A DNA stretch of 64,000 nucleotides from Callorhinus ursinus (taxonomy: Eukaryota > Chordata > Mammalia > Carnivora > Otariidae), in contig NW_020312849.1 of NCBI RefSeq assembly GCF_003265705.1, positions 1,770,824-1,834,823 of the forward strand. The letters run 5' to 3'. The stretch's first letter is position 1, and each line of letters opens with the position of its first letter. Under the pieces are notes generated by a model. That model was not told where the DNA came from. It searched no databases and saw only the letters and a list, made by a program, of their open reading frames with translations. Both the position numbers and the translations under genes were made by a program. Shown in pieces: positions 34,446 to 46,690 of this stretch.

Positions 34446-35200
34446 TTTTTTTTTTTTTTTTTTTACAGATAGACAATATGCCTTTGGAATATTTGGAGAT
34501 ACAATCCTTGCCCTAATATGACGGAACTGAATATCATGATAATATTGTCTTTCAAATACAAATGCAAAAATAATTCTAATGAAAATTCAAACGAGATTGA
34601 AAAATCAACAGCTTTACAAATGTTTCCAAGGCTTTTATTTTGTTTTGATTGAAGTATATTTGACACATATATTTCCAAGGTTTTTCTAGAAAAATAGACA
34701 AAAAAAACTAAATATATTGCGAATGAAACTTAATTGGATTATTAAAAAGTTTAAATAAAATATTGTATACAAAGATTTTGGAATTGGTTAGAATTTCAAT
34801 AAATTGCAGTTTTATACATGGGCTTATATGTTCTAGAATTCCCACAGGTCTCACTGGTATGTTAAAATGAGGTCTTAACTTCCGAATTACAGCGATGTAG
34901 TCTCTATCTTTGATACGGAAGGACTTCTTCAGTTTCCTGTCAAAGTCATCCGGATTTATTTCTGTGATGTCAGGTTGTGTCACTTGTATCCAGGAGGAAG
35001 TGGCTCATGTTCTTCGTGAGTCACATCACCACACCTCCGTTGCCTGTGTTCTCTGTGAGAATGTCCCAAGGTTGTTCCTCTGAGCCCATGGGCTGCCTGC
35101 CCCTCCGTGGTCCATGGCAAAGTTGGGGAGAAATGTTCACCTGGACTTAGAGCAGTAACGTTTGTGCCCATGACTCCAAGTGGTCTTTATAAACACATCT
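34446..35200 (-). pseudogene. Probable processed retrocopy of an unidentified gene
   Basis: On the minus strand the block ends in a 19-A tract (34446-34464) without any SINE or L1 body beside it. Upstream are two protein-like frames: 35171-34980 (63 codons, starts MGTNVTALSPGEHF, ends EPLPPGYK) and 34983-34708 (91 codons, containing ITEINPDDFDRKLKKSF and a charged KIKDRDY-like stretch). They abut but lie in different frames, so a one-base shift has broken any joint reading. About 240 bases of AT-rich 3'UTR-like sequence follow, itself carrying a small insertion. I do not recognise the parent. No target duplication was found, and the 5' end is a guess. An A-rich tract arising by chance is the main alternative. 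Confidence 0.45.
34637..34671 (-). mobile_element. 35-base L1-like insertion
   Basis: Flanked by tttccaaggctttt (34623-34636) and tttccaaggttttt (34672-34685). The insert reads, on the minus strand, an L1-type 3'-end motif followed by an A-rich tail. Looks like a severely 5'-truncated retroposition event. Confidence 0.5.
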
Positions 35201-36030
35201 TCCAAACTTTCTGTCCTTAATCCCTCTCATCATCAGGACTGAAATCCTGACCTCAATCCAGAAAGAGGTAGATCTAAGCCATCCCCTGTTGTACCCATCC
35301 CTGTTCTCCTCATCTTTCTTCTCAGGCTTTCAAATTTCTCTATTCTATTTCAGCCCCCAATAAGAGCCCTGTGCATCATTGAGTCATATGAATAGACTAG
35401 ACTACCAGGTCATCAAACAGCCAGATTCTGAGTACAAGTTCATGCTCAGCAGAGACACTCTACTCTACAAGAATCCTCCTAACTCTATTATAAGTCATTC
35501 ACTAACAGTGATTTATTATGGTGTATTAGGTGCCAAGCATAGTACATAGTTAAAAAGTCACTCAAAGAAACTTATTGTCTAGAAGTCACAGCTCTTATTC
35601 ACTGGAGTATCATGAGAGGGTTTACCAAGTGCATTTCTAAAATACATAAACTGCATTTTCCTACTCTACCAAAGCTAAATATGCTACAAAAGAACAATTG
35701 AATTTAGTCTGTCATGACTTGTTCTCAGTTAACTGACACTGGCTCTTAGGATTCTTTATCCTATTTTTTTTTTAATGTTCTTAAGATCCATTTGCTGGTA
35801 TTTCTGAGAATCCAATCGAACTCCAGAATATAGGGAAAAAATCCAAAGAACATTAACCTACTGTCAGTATTTCAGTCACTCTCTATAGATCTGCAATATG
35901 GATTCACTGTCCTCCACATTTAGTTAGGACATTTCCATATACTATTCTAAGACAGAATGCCTGAACTCTGAAAATAATAATGTGCTTTCTTACAGTAGCT
36001 CTACCCACGTTATAGATTGGCATGACATAA
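35201..36030. other. Unassigned AT-rich DNA
   Basis: Nothing recognised except a weak match to the class-uncertain repeat from about 36030 onward. Confidence 0.4.
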
Positions 36031-36235
36031 TCATTAAATAAACATTTCTTAACATAAACTCTTAACTGGCAGCTGTGTTAGGTTCGAGGAAAAATGGCGA
36101 ACAAAACAATCTTGTTCAAAGATGCTCATGGTTTAGTGAAGAAGACAGGTTTATAAACTAATGGTAATGATAATGCTAATGCTAATGAGAATGACTATGA
36201 TATGATAATGATAGAAGTATAATGGGGAGAAGGAT
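36031..36235 (+). repeat. Class-uncertain dispersed repeat
   Basis: 'aataaacatttcttaacat', 'ggcgaacaaaacaatcttgt' and 'tgctcatggtttagtgaag' parallel the repeat at 12995. Confidence 0.4.
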
Positions 36236-36237
36236 TT

Positions 36238-36960
36238 TTTTAAAATGTGGTGCTGGGTTAGTGGCTATCTAATTGACCATCTCACAACATATAAAAAAAA
36301 ATCAATTCCAGATGGATTGTAGATTTAAATGTGAAAATTAAAGCAATAACTTCTAGAAAATAGCATAGGAGAATATTTTCATTACGTTTGTGTAGAAAAA
36401 GATTTTATAAACCAGACATCAAAAGCATTATTAGCAAAAAAGGAAAAGATTGATAAACTGGACTTCAGTAAAATTAAGAACTTTTGTTCACTAAAAGATA
36501 CCAGTAAGGGAGCAAGCTACAGAGTAGGAGAAAATATTTGTAATACATATATCTGACAAAGAATTTTATTCAGAAGACTTATATATCAATAAGAAAAATA
36601 CTCCAAAAAACATAATTATAAATGAGCAAAACACTTGACTTGGCACTTCACAAAAAAAAGTATCCAAATGACCAATATACATTTGCAAAAGTAATCAGCA
36701 TTTGAGAGAGAAATGCAAATTAAAATAACAGTCACCATGGAAATGCAAATTAAAATAACAGTAAGATACCTATACAAGAAAACTGAAACAAAAAACTGAA
36801 AATACCAAGTGTCAGTGAAGATACGGTTTGGAAAACTGGCAGTTACTAAAGTTGATCAAACAATGCCCAAAGACCCTGCAATTCTACTTCTAGACAAGAG
36901 AAATGTATACAGGTTTACCAAAAGACTTATAAAAGAATGTTAATATTAATACTCTTTATA
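36238..36960 (+). mobile_element. L1 LINE 3' part
   Basis: 'ggtgctgggttagtggctat', 'cagatggattgtagatttaa', 'actggacttcagtaaaatta' and 'agaaatgcaaattaaaata' are L1 ORF2-tail/3' landmarks in sense order. Frames are destroyed. Confidence 0.82.
36710..36762. repeat. 30-bp-spaced internal tandem repeat in L1
   Basis: gaaatgcaaattaaaataac recurs at 36710 and 36740, a local duplication within the L1 copy. Confidence 0.85.
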
Positions 36961-37049
36961 ACCACCACCTCCACCACCAGTAAAAACAAAACAAAAAAAG
37001 AAACAACTAGAAATGAGCCAATTTTCCATCAATAGTGGAATAAAGAATA

Positions 37050-38492
37050 CAACGGGGGAAAGGATAGTCTCCAACAAATGATGCTTGGAAAACTGGATGT
37101 CCACATGGAAAAGAATGAGATCAGACCTCTCTTCTACCATATACAAAAATCAACTCAAGGGGCACCTTGGTGGCTCAGTGCTCGGGTCATGATCCTGGAG
37201 TCCTGGGATCGAGTCCCACATTGGGCTCCCGGCTCAGCAGGGAGCCTGCTTCTCCCTCTGACCCTCTCCCCTCTCATGCTGTTTCTCTCTCTCTCTCTCT
37301 CGCTCTCAAATAAATAAATAAATAAATGAAATCTTTAAAAAAATCAACTCAAAATGAATTAAAAACTTAAATGTAAGACCTGTAAATATAAGAAATTGTA
37401 AACTTACCAGAAGAAAACACAGGGGAAAAGCTTCATGAAATTGGTGTTGGCAATGATTTCCTGGATATGACTCCAAAAGCACAAGCAACAAAAGTACAAT
37501 TTAGAACTAAAAACTTCTGCACAGCAAAAGAAACAATCAACAAAATGAAAAGGTGACATACAGAATGAGAGAAAATAGTTGCAAACTACCTATCTGATGA
37601 CAAGGGGTTAATACCCACAATATACAAGGAAATTCCACAACTTAATAGCAAAAAACAAATAACCCAATTAAAAAGTGAGCAAAGGACCCAAATAGACGTT
37701 TTCCCACAGAAGACTTACAAATGGATAACAGGTATATGGAAAGGTGCTCAGTGTCAGTAACCATGAGGAAATGCAAATCAAAACCCCAGTGAGCGATCAC
37801 CTCATGCTTGTTAGGATGACCATCATTAAAAACAAACAAACCCAAAATGGTTAGTGTTGGCAAAGATGTGGAGAAATTAAAACTCCTGTGCATTGTTGTC
37901 GAGAATGGAAAATGGCCACTATGAAAAACAGTAGGAAGTTTCCTCAAAAAATTAAGAAATAGAACTGCCATCCATATGATCCAGAAATCCCACTTCTGGG
38001 TATTTATCCAATGCTTATTGCACTGCCACGTTTATCGTACACTATTCACAATAGCCAAGATGTGGAAGCAACCTACGAGTCCATCAGTAGATGAATGGAT
38101 AAAGAAAATGTGGTATATACAAATAAGGAATAATATTACTTGGTCTTAAAAAGAAGGAAATCCTGTCAGATGTGACAACATGGATGAATCTTGAGGACAT
38201 TATGATAAATGATACTGGTCACGGAAAGAAATACTGCATGATTCCATTTATGTGAGATATCTGAAGAAGTCAGACTCATAGAAACAAAAAGTAAATGGTG
38301 GGTGCCAGGGACTGGGGTTTGAGGGAAGTGGGGAGATGCTGTTCAATGTATATAAAGTTAAGTTGTGCAAGATGAAAAAGTTCTAGAGATCTGCTGTACA
38401 ACATTGTGCTTAAGGTTAACAATAATGGACTGCACACTTAAAAATCTGTTGAGATCATAGGTCTCATGTTATCTGTTTTGTTTTGTTTTTTA

Positions 38493-38493
<1 letters not shown>
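37050..38493 (+). mobile_element. Second L1 LINE 3' part, holding a CanSINE
   Basis: 'tagtctccaacaaatgatgc', 'aacttctgcacagcaaaaga', 'aagtgagcaaaggacccaaa', 'aaatgcaaatcaaaacccca', 'attcacaatagccaagatgt', 'ggatgaatcttgaggacatt', 'tggtgggtgccagggactgg'. It abuts the L1 at 36238 and was later split by the CanSINE at 37159. Ends in a CA tract. Confidence 0.88.
37159..37338 (+). mobile_element. CanSINE with promoter-region deletion
   Basis: After 'ggcaccttggtggctcagtg' the sequence jumps to 'ctcgggtcatgatcc', losing about 25 bases that normally carry the ttaagc/ctgccttc part between A and B boxes. Target duplication aaaaatcaactcaa is perfect (37145-37158 and 37339-37352). Confidence 0.95.

Positions 38494-38535
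<42 letters not shown>
38494..38535. repeat. (CA)n microsatellite
   Basis: About 21 uninterrupted CA units at the tail of the preceding L1. Confidence 0.95.
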
Positions 38536-38538
<3 letters not shown>

Positions 38539-38569
38539 CTCCATTAGAATAAATGATGAAGTTGAGGGT

Positions 38570-38950
38570 ATATTCAGATAACAGAATATTATACATTGCT
38601 CTATAGTAATGAAAATGGATAATTGCTACATGGTATGTATCAAGATGGACAGATCACACAAGTACAATGTTGAGTGAATGAAGCGACACAAAATTGCATA
38701 TTGTGTCATACTCTGTCCAGGTAAAATTAAACAAAACCAACCTATGCTGATGGAAGTCAGAATTGTGGTGACCTTGAAGGGATGGGTAATGACTAAGGGG
38801 CCACAAAGGAGGTGTTTCAGAGTGCTGGTCAAGTTCTGTTTCTGACTTTTTATCTGAGTGGATATGCAGGTGTGTTTCACTATGAGAAAATTCATCAAGC
38901 TGTACACTTATGAATTGTATACTTCATGCCTGTTATGCCTCAATATAAAG
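38570..38950 (+). repeat. L1 3'UTR fragment
   Basis: 'caagtacaatgttgagtgaa', 'gtgtttcagagtgctggtca' and 'cttatgaattgtatacttca' fit old L1 3'UTR order. Confidence 0.65.
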
Positions 38951-38954
38951 TGTA

Positions 38955-39180
38955 CTTAGTAATAATAGCCATCATTTATTGAAAATATTAGGTATCGGAC
39001 ACTTTACCTGTGTTAGCTCATTTAACCTTCCCAACTCTCTTCTGCAATAGGTATTGTATTATCTTTGTTTCATAAGTGAGGAATCTGGGACACTAAGCAG
39101 GTAGGTAACTTGCCCAGGGTCACACAGCTCACACAGGAAGTGGCCACTAGGAATTCCATTGCAAGCAGTTTGGTTTTCCA
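38955..39180 (-). repeat. MIR SINE
   Basis: 'aatagccatcatttattgaa', 'gtgttagctcatttaacctt', 'ggtaacttgcccagggtcac', 'acagctcacacaggaagtgg' is near-full reverse MIR. Confidence 0.85.
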
Positions 39181-41448
39181 GCTGACTTCCTGGAGACTGT
39201 GCACAACATAGCACATCAGAGGAGTGAGCCAAGGGCTGTGCTTTCGGTGATTAAGTTTTTCTGGGCAGACCAATTCATGGACATCTTCCGGGGACGGCGG
39301 ATACTTCAGCAGCCTTGAAGGGAGACGAGGTGTCATCCAGGCACAAAAGAAATATCTCAGGTAAGACAAATAGCATATTGCAGAGGTAAGAAGTGCTGAA
39401 CTTGAAAATGCCCGCAGTTTGGTGTGGTGTAGTGAGTGAAGGATCCCTAAGAACCTGTGCGGAGGCAAAGAAATTTGGCTTTTATTCCTGCTGAGGGTGA
39501 AACTATTTTAAGAAGAGTAATTATGTGACTCAATTTACATTTTAGAAATAACATCTCATTGGCAGTCTGGAAGATGGACGTGAGGGGAGAAATCGGAGTC
39601 GGTATGACCACTAGATACTAGTAATCATGAGGGTAGAAGAGGCTGGGACAATGGATATTTCAAAGAGTACATGCTTGGATATCACCACTAAATGTCTGTT
39701 TGGAAGGGAAAATGTTCCTCTCTCCTCAGAATTATAAAGAAAAATTTCTTCCTTCAAATTTATACAGTAACTATTTATTTGAATACCTTCTCTGTGTGAG
39801 GCATTGCGTAGAACATTCTTACAGGTGGGCCACCCTCAGGCCTGCCTGCAGGTGGAGTGGGACAGAAGCTGTGTAATTTTGGTCAATAAAATGCTGCAAG
39901 AGGCGTAGGCACTTGTTTTTAAGAAAGAGAATTAGCTTTCGGATGGTGAAACCGGAGTTAACAGGCAGATAATTTCATTAAAATTCCTATTAAAAAACAT
40001 GTATGCCTATTGCAATAACAATAATAATTTAAATAATTTTAATAGTTACGGCTAACCAAGCTCCATCCCATCTCTTTGTTCTCTTAGGACAAAGAGGTTG
40101 GAGAGCCTGAGAACATAAAGAAAATGACTATATTTATACCTAGAAGGGTGAGACACCCAAGCTGGCAAGTCTGTGTAGAAATGGGTCTAAGAATCGGTCT
40201 CAGCACTACCATTGAATCAGTATCCGGGGTTCACCCTTCAAGTATAACAATACTAGACTGCCGGCACTGGCTATTCTAACTCCCTCTCTCTGATGAAGGA
40301 ATCAAGTTCAGGGGTGAAGGAGTGAAGCGATGGGCAAGAATAGTTCCTTTTTTCCAGTCAAGCCTGGGCTGTCAACTCAGATATGTGGAGGACCCCCATA
40401 GATACAGTGGGGATGGTAGCTTCTTCTCTCATCCCACCCCCTTCTCAGGCCCTCTGCTCTCTTGGCTGTAGGCAACAGATTTTCTCTATTTGCACCAGCT
40501 CCTTTTTAAATTTGGTGGTGGGCAGCTTGGATCCTTGACCTGACTGCCATTAAGATACGCTCTTGTGCTGTCTGTCCTACAGGTAAGGATAATATGCCAC
40601 AGTTTGGCCTGGCTGCCTGCCATTGGTATCCAGGAAACTTGCCAAGTTCTCTCAAAGCCATATGCTCAGGCAATATTCTTTTAGATCATATCTCATGAGA
40701 GAGTGTGGAATTCTCCAGCGGGTATGTTCGGCCCTCTTTATTTTTAGGGGGAGAGCAGAAAGCCAGGTTGAATTTCTTGCCACCACAGTTGCAGAATGAA
40801 ATGGGTACAGTTCTAGAGGAAAGCAATCCGTTACTATATGTGCAAAATGTCTTTTTTGGGTCTCCCCTCAATTATGGAAAGATTAGAAAAGTCAGCTTAA
40901 GTATTGCCTGAGAAGGATGAACCAGGGAGAGTTGGGTGCTCATTATCCGCTCTAGCTTTTTTTGTGTGTTGCCAAAAGAGAGATGCAAAAGCCAGAATCA
41001 AAGACCTGTAACCATGAGAGACAAGACTTGCAATGATTCAAGGAGGAGAAGCAAGAGCTTAATGGGCAACGAGGACTGTAATCACACCTGTGAAGAGGAT
41101 TAGGACAAAGGTTGAAGTATGAAAGGCATGGGGGCAGGTTAGGAAACTGAGTCATTGATGAAATGTGGTGCTTTAATGTGATGCCCTGCTTAAAGCATCA
41201 GGTCAAGCTGAAGCCAAGCACTATTGAGCATATATTCTTTATGTTCATACATTCTGTCTCTCCGTCTCTCTCTTTTAAAGGAACATCAGAAAACTTTCAT
41301 CAGAGATCCAATTCTAGTCAAGGATCCAGCTGTTTTCTGGGTGAGGTACCCTCACCTGATTCCTGCTATTTTCCTGTAATGATGAACTGGGTTTGTCACC
41401 CTAAAGAATCACTAACTCTTTTCTTTTTTACTCAAAATGATTACTGAA
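39181..41448. other. Mostly unassigned; possible dispersed repeat at 39440-39660
   Basis: 'gtaattatgtgactcaattt' and 'aacatctcattggcagtctg' recall the class-uncertain repeat of 12995. The rest, including 39700-41448, shows no gene or repeat. Confidence 0.4.
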
Positions 41449-41449
41449 T

Positions 41450-41612
41450 CAAAGTGATCTGTAGGCCACTTGAATCTGAATCATCTGGGGATATTGTTAA
41501 ACAGTGAACTCCTGGTTCCACTCAAATCCCCCGAATCAGTATTTCTTAGGAGTAGATTCTAGGAACCTATATTTTAAACAAACACTCTTGGTGATCCTTA
41601 AGAATTCTAAAC
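41450..41612. mobile_element. MER5-like hAT-Charlie fragment
   Basis: 'tgaatctgaatcatctgggg', 'tcagtatttcttaggagtag', 'cttggtgatccttaagaatt' match MER5-type order. Confidence 0.65.
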
Positions 41613-41754
41613 TAGTAGAGAACTCTTAAGTGTCCTCTCTCAGTACTTCTTTGCTTCTGGGCCTTGACCTTGTTTCTTTATGCCTCTAGAGCTAAAGATA
41701 CAGCACCAATAGGAAAAACAAAACAAAACTAATATGATCTTCTGAAAATGTCAC

Positions 41755-42335
41755 ACTGTGTTACCTTCCTGCTTTAAAATGTTCAGTGGCTTCCCAATGA
41801 ACTGGGAATAAAATATCTCCATGGCTGCATGCCCTTCCTTTCTGATCTCATCCCCTACCACTTCATCTCTCCTGGCTTGTTATCCTCTGGTTGTGCTGGC
41901 ATAAAATCTGGTCCTTGAACCTGCCAAAATTATTTCCGTCTGGGAGACTTTGCAGTTACTCTCTCTTGCTCTCTCTGCATGCAAAACATTTCCCATATCT
42001 TTGCACCCCTAGTTCATCTTATCATTCAGATCTCTGGCTCTTACTTACCTTCTCAAGAAGCTCTCTTGACTTCCCTTTCTGCTATGTGCATGCTCCCCAC
42101 CTGTCCTTTAGTACACCAGCCTATTCCACTTAAAACTCACTTTCTGGCATTTGTCACCATTTGAAACTAGCCAATCAGTGACTCAATCTTTCTATTCTTC
42201 CTCATTTTTACTTATCTGCCTCCCTCCCCTCCATCCCAACTGAATGGAAGAAGAGTCTTCATTTGTGTTCTTCCTTGCTGTATTTTCAATGCCTGAAACT
42301 GTGGTTGGCACACAGTGAGTATTCAATAATTAGGG
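41755..42335 (+). repeat. L2 LINE 3' region, long copy
   Basis: A long sense L2: 'ttcagtggcttcccaatgaa', 'gatctcatcccctaccactt', 'agttcatcttatcattcaga', 'ctttctggcatttgtcacc' and the end 'ggttggcacacagtgagtat' plus 'tcaataa'. No intact frame. Confidence 0.85.
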
Positions 42336-45083
42336 AATATTGAACTATAAACATCAAAAATGCAAGATGTGAAGAATTTTAAAGCCCCCAGATCAGCTCT
42401 TCAGATCCACAGTATCCCCAATTTTTCTGATTTTATAGTTGCTCCTTCTACCCAAGGAACTACCTCCAGCATTGTGATATTTGTCCTAATTGTGTATAAG
42501 GAGAACAAAGAAGAACAGAGACCTAGATAATATAATTTATAATTCTTACACAAATGGAAATGTACTCTTTAGTATTAAAGCTAAATAGCAAATCATTTCA
42601 GTTTCATTCTCTACATATAAATTTAAAATATTGACCGTTGACGAATGAATTAATTAAATCATTCAACAAGTATTTACTGCTAACCAATTCAGGCCTATAC
42701 CAGGCACTTGGAATACATCAGTAAGCAAAAGAGTGATTCCTGTCCTTATGGAGCTTACTCACATTCTTCTGTGTTCTCTAGGTCATTTGGTGCAATCAGG
42801 AGAATCTGCAAGTTCTGGAGAGTTTGTCCTCCATCCTGAATTATCTTCTTTATTTGTAAAATAATAGTGGTATGCTTAGACACCTCAATTCTTCTTAAAT
42901 ATGCAAATAAGTGGTTCTGAAAAACAGATTCCTAATCATCTCCAAAAATACACATTATAAATTGAATATATAGTGAAACCATTTTTAACAAGAAGTCCTC
43001 TGTATAACAATAAAGCTAAGAAAGTAGATGAATTCCGAGGGAAGAGCAGACAACGGAGATTATTCAAAGAGGAAACCGCAAACATCTCTTTCTGTCAAAA
43101 GCCATGCGATTCAATTACTAGGTCATTAATCTGTTTTCTTTGATAATATATCAACCTGCTCAACAGTAACGTAAGGAAAGAAATTACTTGAGCAAAACTC
43201 ATAATTTAACTTGTACTCCATAGAGAGGTATTTGTGTATATAAAACGATCTTTTGAACATTTATCTTAACTCTATATTGTTCATAAAATCTGAGGAATTG
43301 GTAAAAAAAATGAGACCATTCAAGATAATTTTGTCAATATGTCCAAATAGGGATAAAACCAGTCATTCAAAACAAACCAAAGCACCCATCTTTTATATAC
43401 CAGAAAGACAGGCTAAAGCTATCTTTATCTATTTAGAAGAAAGGCCCACTTTCCTCTTGTCAACCTGGGTGCTCTCAGGAGACTCATAAATATTAAGTCT
43501 TCATTCCATTACAGAGAATACCATGAAAATGTGAACAGGGCTAAGGTATAGAACAGTGGGAAATAGTAGTGCTGCTTTTTTTAGGCACCAGTGGCTGGGT
43601 GGTTTTGCGGTTGTGCTATTTTCTAAACAACCTAAAACCTGAGAAGAGGGGTGGACAGGTCTGGCATCATTCTTTTCACTAGTATAAATTATAACCTGAC
43701 ATTTATTGTGTGAGGGGTCTGTGCAGATCATGTTGCATTTAGGAAACTGCTTTTCTTCCTAAATATGGACCTGGACTGTACTCTCTATAAGAATGAATGC
43801 TTATCTTTGGAAGATCTGTGTCTGATTAAACTGATGCTCCTAGAAGTCCAAGGAGAACCTTGATTCCTCACTTCATATTATACTCAAGTGTGCCAAAGCC
43901 CTCTGGCCTGTCTAAAAAGAATCTCCTCTTCTCAGCCCAGAGGTTAGTCTGGACTAAATAATCATAATGCTAAGAAATGTGTTGTTGGGCAATATTTATT
44001 TTCCATGAATTGTCTGATGGTAGGAGCATATTTTAAAGCAAAACCACCCTCGGGGTAGGGACTGAATTTCATCACCATAGATGGGAGACTTGCATGTTAT
44101 CTGGCATTCTTTCTAATGCTGTGAACTTGAGGCCAGCTTTCTTTGATGCCTATCTCTTGGGCTACTAAAGAAAAAATAAATTCACATGTATAGTTTAGAA
44201 AGTTTTCCTCTTCTACATTCAAATTAGTAAGTTCCGATACACAAAAAAATTCTGATGGTGACGTGGAGAACAAAGAGGTATGTCAGTAACTAAAAAAGAG
44301 GTACATCTCATATTTACCTCTTTACTCATGTCCAGCCAGAAAGTCCGTATGATAGCACAAACTTCAAAGTAGGCCCGTCAGTGAATGATCTGTGGCCCCA
44401 AAGAGCTAAAAGAGGTAACCAGAGCATATGATATGGATGGGAAGTTGGTTTGCAGAAAGATGGTTCAGGAACAAATGGTTCAGAACAGACCTCTTTCTTT
44501 CTTCAATTAAAGTAGAAGAGGGTAATGGTGGAAGAGAGAGACTGGTCACAGTCCAATGGAGGGAAAGAAAAAACCCTCAAAATAACACCTTTTAAGTCTA
44601 ACACATTTTTTACCTTTTCCAAAATCTGCGACTTTTTAAGAATTTGATCTTATCATCATTTATACTTTTAGTCAAGACTAGCAGGAAGTATTCAATCACA
44701 TTAAGAGTGTTGAGCTAGGAAAAGGATCAATATTGATGCTCTGTAACAAAAGAGACAAGTAAGGTAGTACTTACTGTCACTCTGAATGAAGTATGGCTGC
44801 AGAGTAGTCAATAAAAGAAAAGAATAGCAAAATAACAATTGATAGGGTGTTTTAACTCAATAACCTCTAGTCTATTCGAAGGAATATTTATTATTGGTAC
44901 AGTGAGGAAATTAGTAATATCGTGCATGGCCAGTTCATTCTGAATTTTCTTAGAGTCTATTAAGGGTTTAAGTGATTGGTAACATACTGATTTAACCTGG
45001 AATAGATCTTCCTGCTCCCAAGGCAGCGGACACAATACAGAAGAGATGGGAAAAAAAAGCGTGAGTTGGAATCTGGGAGCCAC
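42336..45083. other. Mostly unassigned; dispersed repeat at 42640-42775
   Basis: 42640-42775 ('accaggcacttggaatacat', 'cctgtccttatggagcttac') is another class-uncertain repeat copy. The remaining 2.5 kb, including 42780-44750, shows no gene. Confidence 0.4.
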
Positions 45084-45084
45084 A

Positions 45085-45300
45085 GAGGGAAGTAGTTAAA
45101 AAAGCAAGTCCTTGAGCCAGACTGCTGGATTTGAATTCCAACTTCACCTAATCTCTCTCTAAGCTTAGTGTTCTTGTCTATAAAGTGGGAATAAAATTTG
45201 TATCTATTACAAGAGGTTATTGCGAGGAATAAATGAGATAATTTATGTACTGTACCTGGTATATGGCAAGTACAGTTTAGCGCTTATGGATATTGCCATG
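45085..45300 (+). repeat. MIR SINE
   Basis: 'agtccttgagccagactgct', 'ggatttgaattccaacttca', 'aggaataaatgagataattt', 'gtacctggtatatggcaagt' is sense MIR, almost complete. Confidence 0.85.
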
Positions 45301-45470
45301 GAAGATGTTTATTTGCCCAGGTAACTCTATCCAAGGAAAGACAAGGAAAAAGTGAGGTCCAAACCAAACTGAACCTCATTGCTTCATTAAAATTCTCCCA
45401 CATACTGTTCTTCCACTAATCTGCTAAGCTCATGTCTGCACGGGCCAAGCTGAATGCAATCCTAAGCATG

Positions 45471-45863
45471 TGTATCAGTTTGCTAGGGCCGCCATAACCA
45501 AAGACCACAGACTGGATGATTCAGACAACAGAAATAAATTTTCTCACAGCTCTGGAGGCTAGAGGTCCAAGATCAAGGTGTCGGCCGACTTGGTTTCATC
45601 TAAGGCCCCTCTCCCGGGTTTGCTGGTGGCTGCTTTCTCACTATGACCTCAGATGGTCTTTCCTCTGTGCACGCCCCTCCCTGGTGTCTCTTTGTCTCCT
45701 TAGAAAAACACCAGGTGTGTTGGACTGGCACCCCACCCTAATGAACTCAATTAACTTGATCACCTCCTTAAAGACCTTATCACCAAATAAGGTTACATTC
45801 TGAAGTACTGCGGGTTGGAACTTCAAAATATGAATTTAGGGGGACACAATTCAGTCCATAACA
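45471..45863 (-). mobile_element. MaLR-type solo LTR, well preserved
   Basis: 'tgtatcagtttgctagggcc', 'ttctcacagctctggaggct', 'gatcaaggtgtcggccgact', 'attctgaagtactgcgggtt', ending 'cagtccataaca'. Full-length TG...CA LTR and near twin of 29610-30000. Confidence 0.88.
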
Positions 45864-45894
45864 TGCATTTGTTTATTACCAATTAATCAATGCA

Positions 45895-46690
45895 TCGCGT
45901 TTATATTTTGGACATTTCATAATTTTTATTTAGAAAGTACTTCAAAGTCATACATTTATATTTAAAAAAATAGAAGCACATGGAGTAAAATGTTCAAGTT
46001 CCTTTCACTATTTGCCCTTTCACTCCTCTTAATCAGGGCACCTCCCGTGGCCATATTTTGGTATGTTTCTCTAGCGAACTTTCATAGTTTTGCACGTATG
46101 TGTAAAATACTGTGAGTTAGATATATGTCATTATGTCATGACTATACTATACAATTATATTACTTTTATAATTGAATTTTGTTCTCTTTTTTTAAGTTAA
46201 TAGAATTAACCTAAATAAATTGTTCTTTGATGTGCTTTTTTCACCGCTTGCTTTTACTTTTTTCTTTTTTTTTTAAGATTTTATTTATTTATTTGATAGA
46301 GAGAGAGACAGCGAGAGAGGGAACACAAGCAGGGGGAGTGGGAGAGGGAGAAGCAGGCTCTCCGCCGAGCAGGGAGTCTGATGCGGGCCTCGATCCCAGG
46401 ACCCCGGGATCATGACCTGAGCCAAAGGCAGACGCTTAACGACTGAGCCACCCAGGCGCCCCACCACTTGATTTTTCTTGACAACCTTTTCCATTTCAGT
46501 ACACATGTACATGGCTTATTATTTTTATATGTAACATATAGTTTTATATATAATTTAATATATATATATAAACTGTATCTGCACTATGTAGTTTCACCCA
46601 CCATTTCCCTATTGATGGGTATTTTGGATACTTCCAATTTTTCTGTATTTCAAACAATAATGTACATATAGCTTTGCATTTAGGTGGGAA
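45895..46690 (-). repeat. Antisense L1 3' material with a CanSINE
   Basis: 'cattttggtatgtttctcta'-type text, 'aacaataatgtacatatagc' and 'ccctattgatgggtattttg' resemble old L1 3'UTR read backwards. Diverged; the SINE at 46260 splits it. Confidence 0.6.
46260..46461 (-). mobile_element. CanSINE
   Basis: Complete minus-strand copy with 'tttaagattttatttattta', 'cgagcagggagtctgatgcg' and 'gagccacccaggcgccc'. Target duplications caccgcttgcttttactt (46242-46259) and caccacttgatttttctt (46462-46479) differ at three bases. Confidence 0.95.
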
